From assembly GCF_042653925.1 (NCBI RefSeq), contig NZ_JBHSFQ010000002.1, positions 372,001 through 436,000 of the forward strand: a DNA stretch of 64,000 nt. The letters run 5' to 3'. The DNA comes from Nocardiopsis_B mangrovi. GTDB taxonomy: Bacteria; Actinomycetota; Actinomycetes; Streptosporangiales; Streptosporangiaceae. This document shows positions 52,032 through 60,486 of this stretch, piece by piece (the first letter of the stretch is position 1; each line of letters opens with the position of its first letter). The notes beneath the pieces were generated by a model. That model saw nothing but the letters and a program-made list of their open reading frames with translations. It was not told the DNA's origin and did no database searches. The translations under genes and the position numbers were made by a program.

Positions 52032-53675
52032 TCAGCCGTCCGCGGGCGCCCCCTCTCCGCGGCCTCCGGCCGATGCCGGCGCCTGCGCCTGTGCGTCCCC
52101 GGCCTCGCCGTCCCCGGTCGCCGGGGCGTCGGTGCCGCCGTCCTCGTCCGGGTTCCCGCCGTCGCCGAGGAAGACGGCCGTGACGATCGCCAGGAGGATC
52201 ATCACGCCCACGCTGAGCAGGCCGACCGAGGTCAGGCCGGTCAGGAACGCGCTCTTGGCCGCGTTGAGCATGTCGGCCGCCGCGCCGCCCTGGAGCTGGT
52301 CCACGACGGAGGTGGCGCCGGCGAGGCTGTCCTGCGCCGCGTCCCGCACCGGGCCGGGCAGGCCCGCGGGCAGGCTGCCGTCGATGAGGCCGCGGTAGAC
52401 GGCCGTGCCCACGGCGCCCAGTGTCGCCACGCCCAGGGCCATGCCCATCTCGCTGCACGTCTCCGACATCGACGAGGCCGAGCCGCTCTTCTCCTTGGGC
52501 GCCGACGAGATGACCAGGTCGATGACCAGGACCATCAGCGGGCTCAGGCCGAAGGTGATGAGCACACTGCCCGCGACGCCCAGCATCAGGCCCGAATCCG
52601 GTCCGACCTGGGAGAACATCGCGTACCCGACGGCCGCGATCACGAGGCCCAGGGCGATGGCGCGGGACGTCGGCATCCGCGCGGCGAGCGCGGGGGCGAC
52701 CATGGCGCCCACGATGTTGGCGACCGCGTAGGGCACCATCCACAGGCCCGCCTGGGCGGGGGAGAGCTCCAGCACCATCTGGAGGTACTGCGCGAACAGG
52801 AGCACGAACGCGCCGAGCGTCAGCGTGCCGAGCAGCAGGCTGCCCAGCCCGATGCTGAACGCCCGGTAGCGGAACAGGCCCATGTCCATCAGAGGACTGG
52901 ACAGCCATCTCTGGCGGCGGACGAAGACCCAGCCCATCAGCAGCCCCGCGACGAGCGCTCCCAGGTGGAGCGCGCCCCACCCGTCCTTGGCGGCCTCCTT
53001 GACCGCCCAGATGATCGGCAGGATCGCGGCGAGCGAGAGGGCGACGCTGAACAGGTCGAGCCGGCCCGGCTGGGGGTCCTTGTATTCGGGCAGCAGGAAG
53101 GGGGCGGTGACCAGCAGCAGCGCCATGACCGGGACGCCCATCAGGAAGACCGAGCCCCACCAGAACCACTCCAGCAGCACCCCGCCGACCATCGGGCCGA
53201 TGGCCCCGCCCGCGGAGAAGCAGCTCAGCCACACGGCGACCGCGACCCCGCGCTGCTTGGGGTCGTGGAACATGTTGGTGATCAGCGCCAGGGTGGAGGG
53301 CATGAGCGTGGCCCCCGCGATCCCGAGCAGCGCCCGGGTCACGATGAGCATCTCCGCCGAGGTCGCGTACGCCGCCGCCAGTGACGCCGCCCCGAAGCAG
53401 ACGGCGCCGATCATGAGCAGGCGTCGGCGGCCGATCCGGTCGCCCAGGGTGCCCATGGTGATGAGGAAGCCGGCGATCATGAAGCCGTAGATGTCGAGGA
53501 TCCACAGCTGCTGGGTGCTGCTCGGGTCGAGTTCGACGGCGAGGTGCGGGAGCGCCAGGTGCAGCACGGTGAAGTCGAGTGCGAGCAGGATCGTCGGCAG
53601 TGCCAGGACCGCCAGTCCGATCCATTCGCGCGCGCCGGCGCGCGAGGGCGCCGGTGTCGCGGCGTCGGTGGACAT
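52032..53675 (-). CDS. MFS drug exporter, DHA2 family (14 TM)
   Basis: 547 residues. About 14 hydrophobic helices with the motifs LDFTVLHLALPHLAVELDPSSTQQLWILDIYGF (motif D-like) and GDRIGRRRLLMIGA (motif A). A periplasmic-type loop LIDGSLPAGLPGPVRDAAQDSLAGATSVVDQL lies before the last helix. The C-terminal 50 residues are acidic and Gly/Ala-rich. Proton-driven export of the cluster product and self-resistance are the likely roles. It is expressed from the minus strand 12 nt after the FMN reductase gene. Confidence 0.9.
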   Translation of the reverse strand: MSTDAATPAPSRAGAREWIGLAVLALPTILLALDFTVLHLALPHLAVELDPSSTQQLWILDIYGFMIAGFLITMGTLGDRIGRRRLLMIGAVCFGAASLAAAYATSAEMLIVTRALLGIAGATLMPSTLALITNMFHDPKQRGVAVAVWLSCFSAGGAIGPMVGGVLLEWFWWGSVFLMGVPVMALLLVTAPFLLPEYKDPQPGRLDLFSVALSLAAILPIIWAVKEAAKDGWGALHLGALVAGLLMGWVFVRRQRWLSSPLMDMGLFRYRAFSIGLGSLLLGTLTLGAFVLLFAQYLQMVLELSPAQAGLWMVPYAVANIVGAMVAPALAARMPTSRAIALGLVIAAVGYAMFSQVGPDSGLMLGVAGSVLITFGLSPLMVLVIDLVISSAPKEKSGSASSMSETCSEMGMALGVATLGAVGTAVYRGLIDGSLPAGLPGPVRDAAQDSLAGATSVVDQLQGGAAADMLNAAKSAFLTGLTSVGLLSVGVMILLAIVTAVFLGDGGNPDEDGGTDAPATGDGEAGDAQAQAPASAGGRGEGAPADG

Positions 53676-53687
53676 GGGTGGTGCTCC

Positions 53688-54308
53688 TTAGGGTGTCCGC
53701 CCGGCGGGCCGGGTATCGGCGGGGGAGGGTCGGTCGGGACCGGGATAGGGTGCGTGGCCGCGGTGGGCGCTCAGCGCCTCGGCCCACCAGACGAGGCGGC
53801 TCAGGACGAGGCCGGCCTGCCTTTCGTGGGCGGACAGGCCGGAAGCGGGGTCCTCCGCCGTTGCGGCCGGCCCGTCCAGGCAGACCGCGTCGCGGATGGC
53901 GACCGCGTCCACCTCGGTGAAGACCGGGCGCAGCTGGTCCACCGCGTGGCGGCCGGAGCCCGCTCCGCCGTAGGCGACGAAGGCGACGGGCTTGGTGCGC
54001 CATTCGGCGCCGAACCAGTCGATGGCGTTCTTCAGCGAGCCCGGGAAGCTGTGGTTGAGCTCGGGGGTGACGACGACGAACGCGTCCGCTCCGGAGAGCC
54101 ACGTGGACAGCTCGCAGACGGCAAGGGGCGGCGGTCCCGTCGGCAGCAGCGGGGCCTCCGGCAGCCACGCCTGGGCCAGGTCGACCACGTCGACCTCCAG
54201 ATCGTCGCGGCGCCGTGCCAGCGCGGCGAACCACTCGCCCGCGGACCGGGCGAAGCGCCGCTCGCCGGCGCCGATGAGGACAGCAAGCCGAAGCCGCCGC
54301 ACCGCCAT
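53688..54308 (-). CDS. NADPH-dependent FMN reductase-like flavoprotein (second copy)
   Basis: 206 residues from ATG 54308 behind GGGGAG. It shows RLAVLIGAGERRFARSAGEWFAAL, VVVTPELNHSFPGSLKNAIDWFGAEWRTKPVAFVAYGGAGSGRHAVDQLRPVF and RLVWWAEALSAHRG. It is clearly related to the protein encoded at 42751-43323 (same PExN and YGG blocks), so the cluster carries two diverged copies. The C-terminal 25 residues are Pro/Arg-rich and extra. It begins the transcript that includes the exporter, suggesting a role in processing or protecting against a redox-active product. Confidence 0.8.
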   Translation of the reverse strand: MAVRRLRLAVLIGAGERRFARSAGEWFAALARRRDDLEVDVVDLAQAWLPEAPLLPTGPPPLAVCELSTWLSGADAFVVVTPELNHSFPGSLKNAIDWFGAEWRTKPVAFVAYGGAGSGRHAVDQLRPVFTEVDAVAIRDAVCLDGPAATAEDPASGLSAHERQAGLVLSRLVWWAEALSAHRGHAPYPGPDRPSPADTRPAGRTP

Positions 54309-54371
54309 GTGCCCGCTCCCCTCTCCCGCGCCGACCGGTCCGCCGATCATGCGGCCATGCTCTGTGCAGGG

Positions 54372-54394
54372 GGTTCCGGAAAGGCTCCGGAACC
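54372..54394. promoter_or_regulatory. Candidate SARP binding site: direct repeat TCCGGAA with 11-bp period
   Basis: TCCGGAA at 54375-54381 and 54386-54392 repeat with an 11-bp period, the spacing used by SARP regulators. The whole block is also a perfect 9+9 palindrome (GGTTCCGGA / TCCGGAACC). It lies 45 nt upstream of the SARP start and 64 nt upstream of the divergent reductase start. Confidence 0.5.
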
Positions 54395-54438
54395 GTTGCG
54401 CGGCGGGCCGGGCGGGGACGCTGGGCTACCTTGGTGCC

Positions 54439-57400
54439 ATGCGCTTCGGGGTACTGGGACCGCTGGAGGTGTGGCGGAGCGACGGCGGGCCGCTGCGCGT
54501 CCCGGAGGTCAAGGTGCGCACGCTGCTGGGCGTCCTGCTCGTGCACGAGGGCCGCCCCGCCGCCGCCGACGCCCTCATCGACGTCCTGTGGGGCGACGCG
54601 CTTCCGGCCAACCCCGCGCGCGTGCTCCGTTCGAAGCTGTCCCAGCTGCGCGCGGTGCTGGAGCAGGCGGAACCCGGCGGGCGCTCCCGCGTGGTGCGCG
54701 GCCCGGCCGGCTACCGGCTCGCCGTGGGCCCCGACGACGTGGACGCCGCGCGGTTCCGGGCGCTGGCCGAGCGTGCCCGCGCGACCGCCGACCCGCGCGA
54801 GCGGGCCACGCTGCTCGGCGAGGGGCTGGCGCTGTGGCGCGGCCCGGCGCTGGCCGATTTCGCCGACGCCCCCTTCGCCGCCGCCACGGCCGCCCGCCTG
54901 GAGGAGGAACGGCTCACCGCCCACGAACAGCAGGCCGAGGCCCGGCTCGGGCTGGGCGAGCACCACCTGCTCGCCGACGAGCTCGGCGACCTGGCCGCGG
55001 CCCATCCCCTGCGCGAGCGGCTGCGCGGCCTCCAGATGCGCGCCCTCTACCGTTCGGGGCGCCAGGCCGAGGCGCTGGAGGCGTTCGGCGGCCTGCGCGC
55101 CGCGCTCGCCGACGAACTGGGGGTCGACCCCGGCCCCGAGGTGGCGCGCCTGCACACGTCGATCCTGCGCCAGGACTCCGGCCTGGCGCCGGAGTACGCG
55201 GCGGAGGCGCCGGCCCCGCACCCGCGGTCGAACCTGCCGACGGCGCTCACCCCCGTCATCGGGCGCGAGGCCCACACCCGGGAGGTGCGGGCGCTGCTGC
55301 GCGCGGGGCGCCTGGTGACCCTGACCGGACCCGGCGGGGTCGGCAAGACCAGGCTCGCCGTGGAGGCGGCCGACGGCCCCGGGGCCGGGACCGACGCCCA
55401 CGACGGGGTGTGGCTGGTGGAGCTGGGCGCGCTGCGGCCGGGCTCCGAGGACGGCGCCACGGCGCCGGCCCGCGTGGCCGAGGCGGTCGCCTCGGTCATC
55501 GGGGTCCGGGACCACGGCGACAGCGGTCCGGCCGACGCCGCCGGGCTGGGCCGGGCGCTGCGCGATTCGCGCATGCTGCTGATCCTGGACAACTGCGAGC
55601 ACATCGTGGGAGCGGCGGCGGAGCTGGCCCGGACGCTCCTGCGGGGCGCGCCGCGGCTCCGGGTGCTGGCCACCGGCCGCCAGCCCCTCGGCATCCCCGG
55701 CGAGCACGTGTACGAAGTGCCGCCGCTGGCCGCCCCTCCCGAGGACGCGCCGCTCGATACCGCGCACGACTACGAGGAGTACAGCGCGGTGCGGCTGTTC
55801 ACCGCCCGCGCGCGGGCCGCCGCACCCAACTTCACCCTCGACCGGCGCACGGCCCCGGCGGTCGCCGACCTGTGCCGCCGCCTCGACGGCCTGCCCCTGG
55901 CCCTGGAGCTCGCCGCCAACCGGGTCCGGGCGCTGGGCGTGCGCGAGCTCGCGGCCCGGCTGGACGACCGCTTCGCCCTGCTGTCCGCGGAGCACGCGGC
56001 GGCCCCGGCCCGGCAGCGGACGCTGCGCGCGGTGATCGACTGGAGCTGGGACCTGCTCACCGAGCCCGAGCGCGTCGTCCTGCGCCGCATGGCGCCGCAC
56101 TCCGAAGGGTTCACGCTCGACGCCGCCGAGGCGGTCGCCGCGGGCGGGCCCCTCGCCTCCGGCGACGTCGTCGCCGCACTGTCGCGGCTGGTCGAGCGGT
56201 CCCTCGTGGGTGCGGTCGACGGCCCCGGCGGCGTCCGCTACCGGCTGCTGGAGTCGATCACCGCCTATGCCGCGGCCCGCTTGGAGGAGGCCGGCGAGAC
56301 CGGCTCCGCCGCGGCCCGGCACCTGCACCACTACCGCTCCCTCGCCGAGCGGGCCGACCCGCTGCTGCGCGGTCGCGACCAGCAGCGCTGGCTCGGGCGG
56401 CTCGATGCCGAGAGCGCCAACCTGCGGACGGCGCTGGACACGGCCCTGCGGCGCGGCGCGGCCGAGGACGCGCTGCGGCTGTCCCTCGCGTCGCTGTGGC
56501 ACCGCTACCTGCGCGGCAGGCTGGGCGAGGCGCACCGCGCGCTGACCGCGGCCCTCGCCGTTCCCGGCGGCCCGCCGGCCCTGCGCGCGGAGGCCGCCGC
56601 CTGGCAGACCGGCCTGGACCTGATGATGCGGGAGCCCCAGGACCCGGTCGCCATCGCGCGGGCCGCGCTGGACGGCTTCTGTGACGGCGACCCGGGCCGG
56701 CGGGCACGGGTGCGGTGGTTCCTGGGCACGGCGCTGCTGGAGTTCGGCGAGCTGACGGCCAGCGAGGAACTCGTGGCCGATGCGCTGGAGGTCTTCGGCG
56801 ACCGCGACGACCGCTGGGGCGTGGCCGCGGCGCTGTGCACCCGCGCGTGGCTGGAGCAGGCGCGGGGCAGGCTCGTCCGGTTCGAGATCGACGCCGAACG
56901 GGGCCTTGAGCTGTTCCGCTCACTCGGCGACCAGTGGGGGCAGCTACAGGCACTGCCGATGCTCGGCCACCGGTCCCAGATCGCCGGGGACTACGCCGAG
57001 GCCGCCCGCCGCCACCGCGAGGGCCTGCGCATCGCCGAGCGCCTGGGACTGTGGTCGGAGGTGTCCTACCGGCTGTCCGAGCTGGGCCGGGTGGCGCTGC
57101 TGACCGGCGATCACGAGGGCGCCGCGCGCTTCCACGAGCGGGCCCGCCGGCTCGCCGCCGACCGCAACGACCGGTTCGGCGAGCGGTTCGCCGAACTCGG
57201 GCTGGGGCTGGGCGCGCGCCGCGCGGGCCGCTTCGACGAGGCCGAGCGGCACCTGTCCGGCTGGTTGGAGCGGACCGGTGACTCTCCGGGGCCCGCCGCC
57301 GTGGCGCTGGTGCTGGCCGAACTCGGATTCGCCGCCGAGCAGCGGGGCGACGCGGAGACGGCGCTGCGCCGGCACCGGGAGGGCATGGCGGCGGCCCGCT

Positions 57401-57687
57401 CCACCGGCGACCCCCGCGCGATCGCGCTGGCCCTCGAAGGGCTCGCCGGGGCGCAGGCGCTGCTCGGCGACGCCGTCGAGGGCGCGCGGCTGCTGGGCGC
57501 CGCGGACGCCGCCCGGGCCTCGGTCGGCGCCCCCTTGCCGGCCGCGGAGCAGGACGACGTCCGCAGGGTGCGGGACGCGGCCCGCGCGGCCCTCGGCGGC
57601 GACGCGTTCTCCGCCGAGTTCGAGCACGGCCGCGCCGCCGGGGATCAGTGGATCAAGTGGTCGGGCCCCACATCGGGGAACTCGTAG
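54439..57687 (+). CDS. Large SARP/AfsR-type pathway regulator (wHTH-BTAD-NB-ARC-TPR)
   Basis: 1082 residues. The start MRFGVLGPLEVWRSDGGPLRVPEVKVRTLLGVLLVHEGR is the OmpR-like winged helix of SARPs; LIDVLWGDALPANPARVLRSKLSQLRAVL continues it. The BTAD domain (about 95-245) follows, then an NTPase with Walker A TGPGGVGKTRL (about 296-306) and LLILDNCEHI as Walker B, then a long helical TPR-like region. SARPs of this size activate biosynthetic clusters after binding direct repeats. ATG 54439 has TACCTT at 54427, so the mRNA may be leaderless. It is the main pathway activator candidate. Its 3' end overlaps the convergent oxygenase gene by 43 nt. Confidence 0.92.
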   Translation: MRFGVLGPLEVWRSDGGPLRVPEVKVRTLLGVLLVHEGRPAAADALIDVLWGDALPANPARVLRSKLSQLRAVLEQAEPGGRSRVVRGPAGYRLAVGPDDVDAARFRALAERARATADPRERATLLGEGLALWRGPALADFADAPFAAATAARLEEERLTAHEQQAEARLGLGEHHLLADELGDLAAAHPLRERLRGLQMRALYRSGRQAEALEAFGGLRAALADELGVDPGPEVARLHTSILRQDSGLAPEYAAEAPAPHPRSNLPTALTPVIGREAHTREVRALLRAGRLVTLTGPGGVGKTRLAVEAADGPGAGTDAHDGVWLVELGALRPGSEDGATAPARVAEAVASVIGVRDHGDSGPADAAGLGRALRDSRMLLILDNCEHIVGAAAELARTLLRGAPRLRVLATGRQPLGIPGEHVYEVPPLAAPPEDAPLDTAHDYEEYSAVRLFTARARAAAPNFTLDRRTAPAVADLCRRLDGLPLALELAANRVRALGVRELAARLDDRFALLSAEHAAAPARQRTLRAVIDWSWDLLTEPERVVLRRMAPHSEGFTLDAAEAVAAGGPLASGDVVAALSRLVERSLVGAVDGPGGVRYRLLESITAYAAARLEEAGETGSAAARHLHHYRSLAERADPLLRGRDQQRWLGRLDAESANLRTALDTALRRGAAEDALRLSLASLWHRYLRGRLGEAHRALTAALAVPGGPPALRAEAAAWQTGLDLMMREPQDPVAIARAALDGFCDGDPGRRARVRWFLGTALLEFGELTASEELVADALEVFGDRDDRWGVAAALCTRAWLEQARGRLVRFEIDAERGLELFRSLGDQWGQLQALPMLGHRSQIAGDYAEAARRHREGLRIAERLGLWSEVSYRLSELGRVALLTGDHEGAARFHERARRLAADRNDRFGERFAELGLGLGARRAGRFDEAERHLSGWLERTGDSPGPAAVALVLAELGFAAEQRGDAETALRRHREGMAAARSTGDPRAIALALEGLAGAQALLGDAVEGARLLGAADAARASVGAPLPAAEQDDVRRVRDAARAALGGDAFSAEFEHGRAAGDQWIKWSGPTSGNS

Positions 57688-58571
57688 TCCCCTTCCGGAA
57701 AGCGCGCGGTGGGCATGACGTCCGGCATGGCCGACTCGGTGCGCGGGCGGGTGCGCCGCACATAGGCGGAGCGCAGCCGCAGCGCCGCCGTGACCGCCCC
57801 CGTCAGGGCCCGCGAGGGGGCGGCCAGCCCGAACGCCCGGCACAGTTCGGGGCCCAGCAGCGCCGGCATGATGCGGCGGGCGATCGGGGACGCGAGCGGG
57901 TGCAGCCGGGGCGGCAGCCAGCCGATGAGCACCTCGGTGAACATCCCGGAGGTGGCCTGCCACAGAGCCGCGGCGTCCGCGCTGTAGGCGACCTCGTCGG
58001 CGAGGTAGGCGTCGTGGAAGCGCGCGAAGCCGTCGAAGGTCTCCGGCATGTCCGTGATCCCCATATGCGCGCCCATGTCGCGGAAGTGCAGGCAGGCGGC
58101 CCGGCGTTCGGCGTCGCTGAAGCGGCGCCAGCCGTAGCGGTCAACGGCCCGGACCATGTTCACCATGATCGCCGACAGGACGAACAGGTACTCGTCGTTG
58201 GTGATGCTCCACGTTCCGCCGTCCTTGTTGGCGTGCCGCACGGCATTGCGGTGGATGCGGTTCATCTGCCGCACCGCCGCCTTGCCGCGCGGCCCCGAGA
58301 AGCCGTTGCGGAACATCTCCCACATCAGGATGTTGGTGTCGTCGATGCGGCGGGCGGTGTCGCCGGTGAGCTCGCGCGTGTGCGCGAGCAGGGCCGCCAT
58401 CCTGGGCGGCGCCAGGCTGCAGTAGAAGCCGACGCTCCCGCCGACCTGCATGTCCCATGGGAACTCATAGGCCATGTCCAGCAGCCAGACCGTGCTGTAG
58501 TCCCGGTCGATGTCGCGGCTCTCGATCTCCCGCAGCCGGTCGTAGCGGCCGGCCCGCGTCTGTGAGGCCAT
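57645..58571 (-). CDS. MpaB-family oxygenase (DUF2236, Lcp-like heme protein)
   Basis: 308 residues from ATG 58571. Family hallmarks include RLREIESRDIDRDYSTVWLLDMAYEFPWDMQVGGSVGFYCSLAPPRMAALLAHTRELTGDTARRIDDTNILMWEMF. An internal His-rich segment (RIHRNAVRHANKDGG) and the helical core DMGAHMGITDMP follow. Members are heme or metal oxygenases: MpaB cleaves the farnesyl chain of a meroterpenoid in mycophenolic acid biosynthesis, and Lcp cleaves polyisoprene. In a cluster with prenyl synthase genes this suggests oxidative cleavage of a prenyl chain. Its promoter region holds copy 2 of the motif pair. Confidence 0.8.
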   Translation of the reverse strand: MASQTRAGRYDRLREIESRDIDRDYSTVWLLDMAYEFPWDMQVGGSVGFYCSLAPPRMAALLAHTRELTGDTARRIDDTNILMWEMFRNGFSGPRGKAAVRQMNRIHRNAVRHANKDGGTWSITNDEYLFVLSAIMVNMVRAVDRYGWRRFSDAERRAACLHFRDMGAHMGITDMPETFDGFARFHDAYLADEVAYSADAAALWQATSGMFTEVLIGWLPPRLHPLASPIARRIMPALLGPELCRAFGLAAPSRALTGAVTAALRLRSAYVRRTRPRTESAMPDVMPTARFPEGDYEFPDVGPDHLIH

Positions 58572-58654
58572 CGGCTTCCTCCCCGGTGGGCGTGACGGGC
58601 ACCCCGCGATTGTCGGCGGACGGAGCGTCCGGGGCCCCCTCCGGAGACCGCGTG

Positions 58655-58702
58655 TGTCAGGTCGGTCGCGGGCGCGGTGCGCGTCCGGCCGGTGACTTGA
58701 CA
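58655..58702. promoter_or_regulatory. Inverted pair of the cluster motif ACYTGACANACS, copy 2
   Basis: TGTCAGGT at 58655-58662 points to the MpaB gene; ACTTGACA at 58695-58702 points to the DUF2306/rmlB operon. Starts are 40 bp apart, identical to copy 1 at 44312. The plus-oriented unit extends to ACTTGACAGACC and contains a perfect TTGACA. Confidence 0.65.
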
Positions 58703-58783
58703 GACCCGGGCCGCCCGCGTTGCCCGTGCCGGAGCCACCGCAGAGCCTGAGCGCGATGCCGACGCTCTGCGAGGAGGCCCCAA

Positions 58784-59482
58784 GTGGCGTACGAGACGGA
58801 CCGCGACCCCGCGTCCGCGGCGCCGGATTCACCGGTCCGGCGCGCGCGGCGCCCCGCGTGGCCGTGGGCGCTGGCGCTCGCGGCGGTGGTCGCCGCGTTC
58901 CTGCTGTATGCGCTCCCGCGCTACACGACCCTCGACCCGGCACTCGCCGGCGTGCCCCTGCATCCCGGATTCCCGGCGCACTACCCGCTGCTCGTCGTGC
59001 ACATCGCCTCCGGAACGATCGCGATGCTCGCGGTGTGCGTGCAGGTCTGGCCGCGGATCCGGCGCCGGTGGCCGGCGGTGCACCGGGCGAGCGGGCGGAT
59101 CTACGTGTTCGGGGGCGTCCTCCCCAGCGCGGTGGCGAGCCTGGTCCTGGTGCCGTGGGCCTTCGAGGGCCAGCCGGTGGGCGGCATCGGCAACACCCTG
59201 GTGGCGGTCGTGTGGGCCGTGGTCGCGGTGCTCGGCGTGGTCGAGGCGCGCCGCAGGCGCTTCGACCGGCACCGGATGTGGATGGTGTACGGAATCGCCC
59301 TCACGCTGCACATCGTGTGGGGTCGGGCGCTGCCGTTCGTCTTCGAATGGGTCGGGATCGTGGTGCCGGGCCAGGTGATCAAGGAGGGCGCCGGATGGTT
59401 CGGCGCGGCGGTCAACCTCCTCATCGCGCACTGGTGGCTGCGGCGCACCGCGCGGCCCGCCAGGAGCGGAGCGGCGCGATGA
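58784..59482 (+). CDS. DUF2306-type integral membrane protein
   Basis: 232 residues starting at GTG 58784 (GCGAGGAGG upstream). A polar head of about 25 residues is followed by roughly five helices (ALALAAVVAAFLLYALPRY, YPLLVVHIASGTIAMLAVCVQVW, FGGVLPSAVASLVLVPW and others). The pattern HIASG...RRRWPAVHRASGRIYVFGG and HRMWMVYGIALTLHIVWGRALPF is characteristic of DUF2306, a family with conserved His residues that may carry heme. Its place first in an operon with rmlB and the 2,3-dehydratase, next to an oxygenase, suggests a role in redox or export for the cluster; this is inference. Confidence 0.75.
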   Translation: MAYETDRDPASAAPDSPVRRARRPAWPWALALAAVVAAFLLYALPRYTTLDPALAGVPLHPGFPAHYPLLVVHIASGTIAMLAVCVQVWPRIRRRWPAVHRASGRIYVFGGVLPSAVASLVLVPWAFEGQPVGGIGNTLVAVVWAVVAVLGVVEARRRRFDRHRMWMVYGIALTLHIVWGRALPFVFEWVGIVVPGQVIKEGAGWFGAAVNLLIAHWWLRRTARPARSGAAR

Positions 59483-60486
59483 GGATCCTGGTCACCGGGG
59501 CCGCCGGCTTCATCGGCTCGCACTATGTGCGCACCCTCCTGGAGGGCCGGCTGCCCGGCGCCGAGCACGCCCATGTCACGGCCCTCGACCTGCTCACCTA
59601 CGCGGGCGACCGGGCCGCCCTGCCCGCCGCGCACCCGCGGATGCACTTCGTGCACGGCGATGTCGCCGACGCCCGGCTGCTCGCCTCCCTGCTGCCGGGG
59701 CACGACGCGGTGGTGCACTTCGCCGCCGAAACGCACGTGGACCGCTCGATCGCCGGGGGCGCGGAGTTCGTCCGGACCAACGTCCTGGGCACCCAGGTGC
59801 TGCTGGAGGCCGTCCGCGGCGCCGGCGTCGGCCGCATGGTGCACGTGTCCACCGACGAGGTGTACGGTTCGATCGCGGCGGGCGCCTGGGACGAGGAGCG
59901 GCCGCCGGCCCCGAACTCGCCCTACGCCGCGTCCAAGGCGGCGTCCGACCTGCTCGCGCTGGCGTTCTGGCGGACCCACGGCACGTCGGTGTCGGTCACG
60001 CGGTGCTCGAACAACTACGGGCCGGGCCAGCACCCGGAGAAGCTGATCCCGCGGTTCACCACCGGGCTGTTGGCGGGGGAGCCGGTCCCGCTCTACGGCG
60101 ACGGGCTCAACGTCCGCGAGTGGCTGCACGTGGACGACCACTGCCGCGCCGTCCACCTGGTCCTCACCCGCGGCGCGGGCGGCGAGGTGTACAACATCGG
60201 CGGCGGCACCGAACTCACCAACCGGGAGGTCGCCGCGCGGCTGGCCGCACTGTGCGGTGCCGACCCGGCCGCGATCCGCCCCGCGGCGGACCGGCCCGGC
60301 CACGACCGCCGCTATGCGCTGGACGACGCCAAGATCCGCCGGACGCTCGGGTACCGGCCGCGCGTCCCCTTCGAGACGGGGCTCGCCGCCACGGTCGCCT
60401 GGTACCGCGACCACCCCCACCGGTGGCGGTCCGCGGACGGCGCCGTGCCGGCGCGTACCCGCGAGGCGTCCCGTGCCCGCCGCTGA
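59479..60486 (+). CDS. rmlB: dTDP-glucose 4,6-dehydratase
   Basis: 335 residues, extended SDR. GAAGFIG (about 7-13), HFAAETHVDRSI, VSTDEVYGSI with the catalytic Asp-Glu pair, Tyr149-x-x-x-Lys153 (YAASK), RCSNNYGPGQHPEKLIPRFTTGLLAGEPVPLYGDGLNVREWLHVDDHCRAV. These are diagnostic. It makes dTDP-4-keto-6-deoxyglucose, entry to all 6-deoxysugars. ATG 59479 overlaps the preceding stop (ATGA). It is far from rmlA (18 kb), so sugar genes are spread over at least three transcripts. Confidence 0.95.
   Translation: MRILVTGAAGFIGSHYVRTLLEGRLPGAEHAHVTALDLLTYAGDRAALPAAHPRMHFVHGDVADARLLASLLPGHDAVVHFAAETHVDRSIAGGAEFVRTNVLGTQVLLEAVRGAGVGRMVHVSTDEVYGSIAAGAWDEERPPAPNSPYAASKAASDLLALAFWRTHGTSVSVTRCSNNYGPGQHPEKLIPRFTTGLLAGEPVPLYGDGLNVREWLHVDDHCRAVHLVLTRGAGGEVYNIGGGTELTNREVAARLAALCGADPAAIRPAADRPGHDRRYALDDAKIRRTLGYRPRVPFETGLAATVAWYRDHPHRWRSADGAVPARTREASRARR

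Noticed and set aside
51853..56535. 1560-codon open frame on the minus strand across exporter, reductase and SARP genes
   Set aside because: It changes character repeatedly and is Arg/Pro/Gly-rich. The real genes in other frames have full motif sets.
58628..58646. TCCGGGG/TCCGGAG as a second SARP repeat
   Set aside because: The period is 12 rather than 11 and the units differ at one position; too weak to claim.
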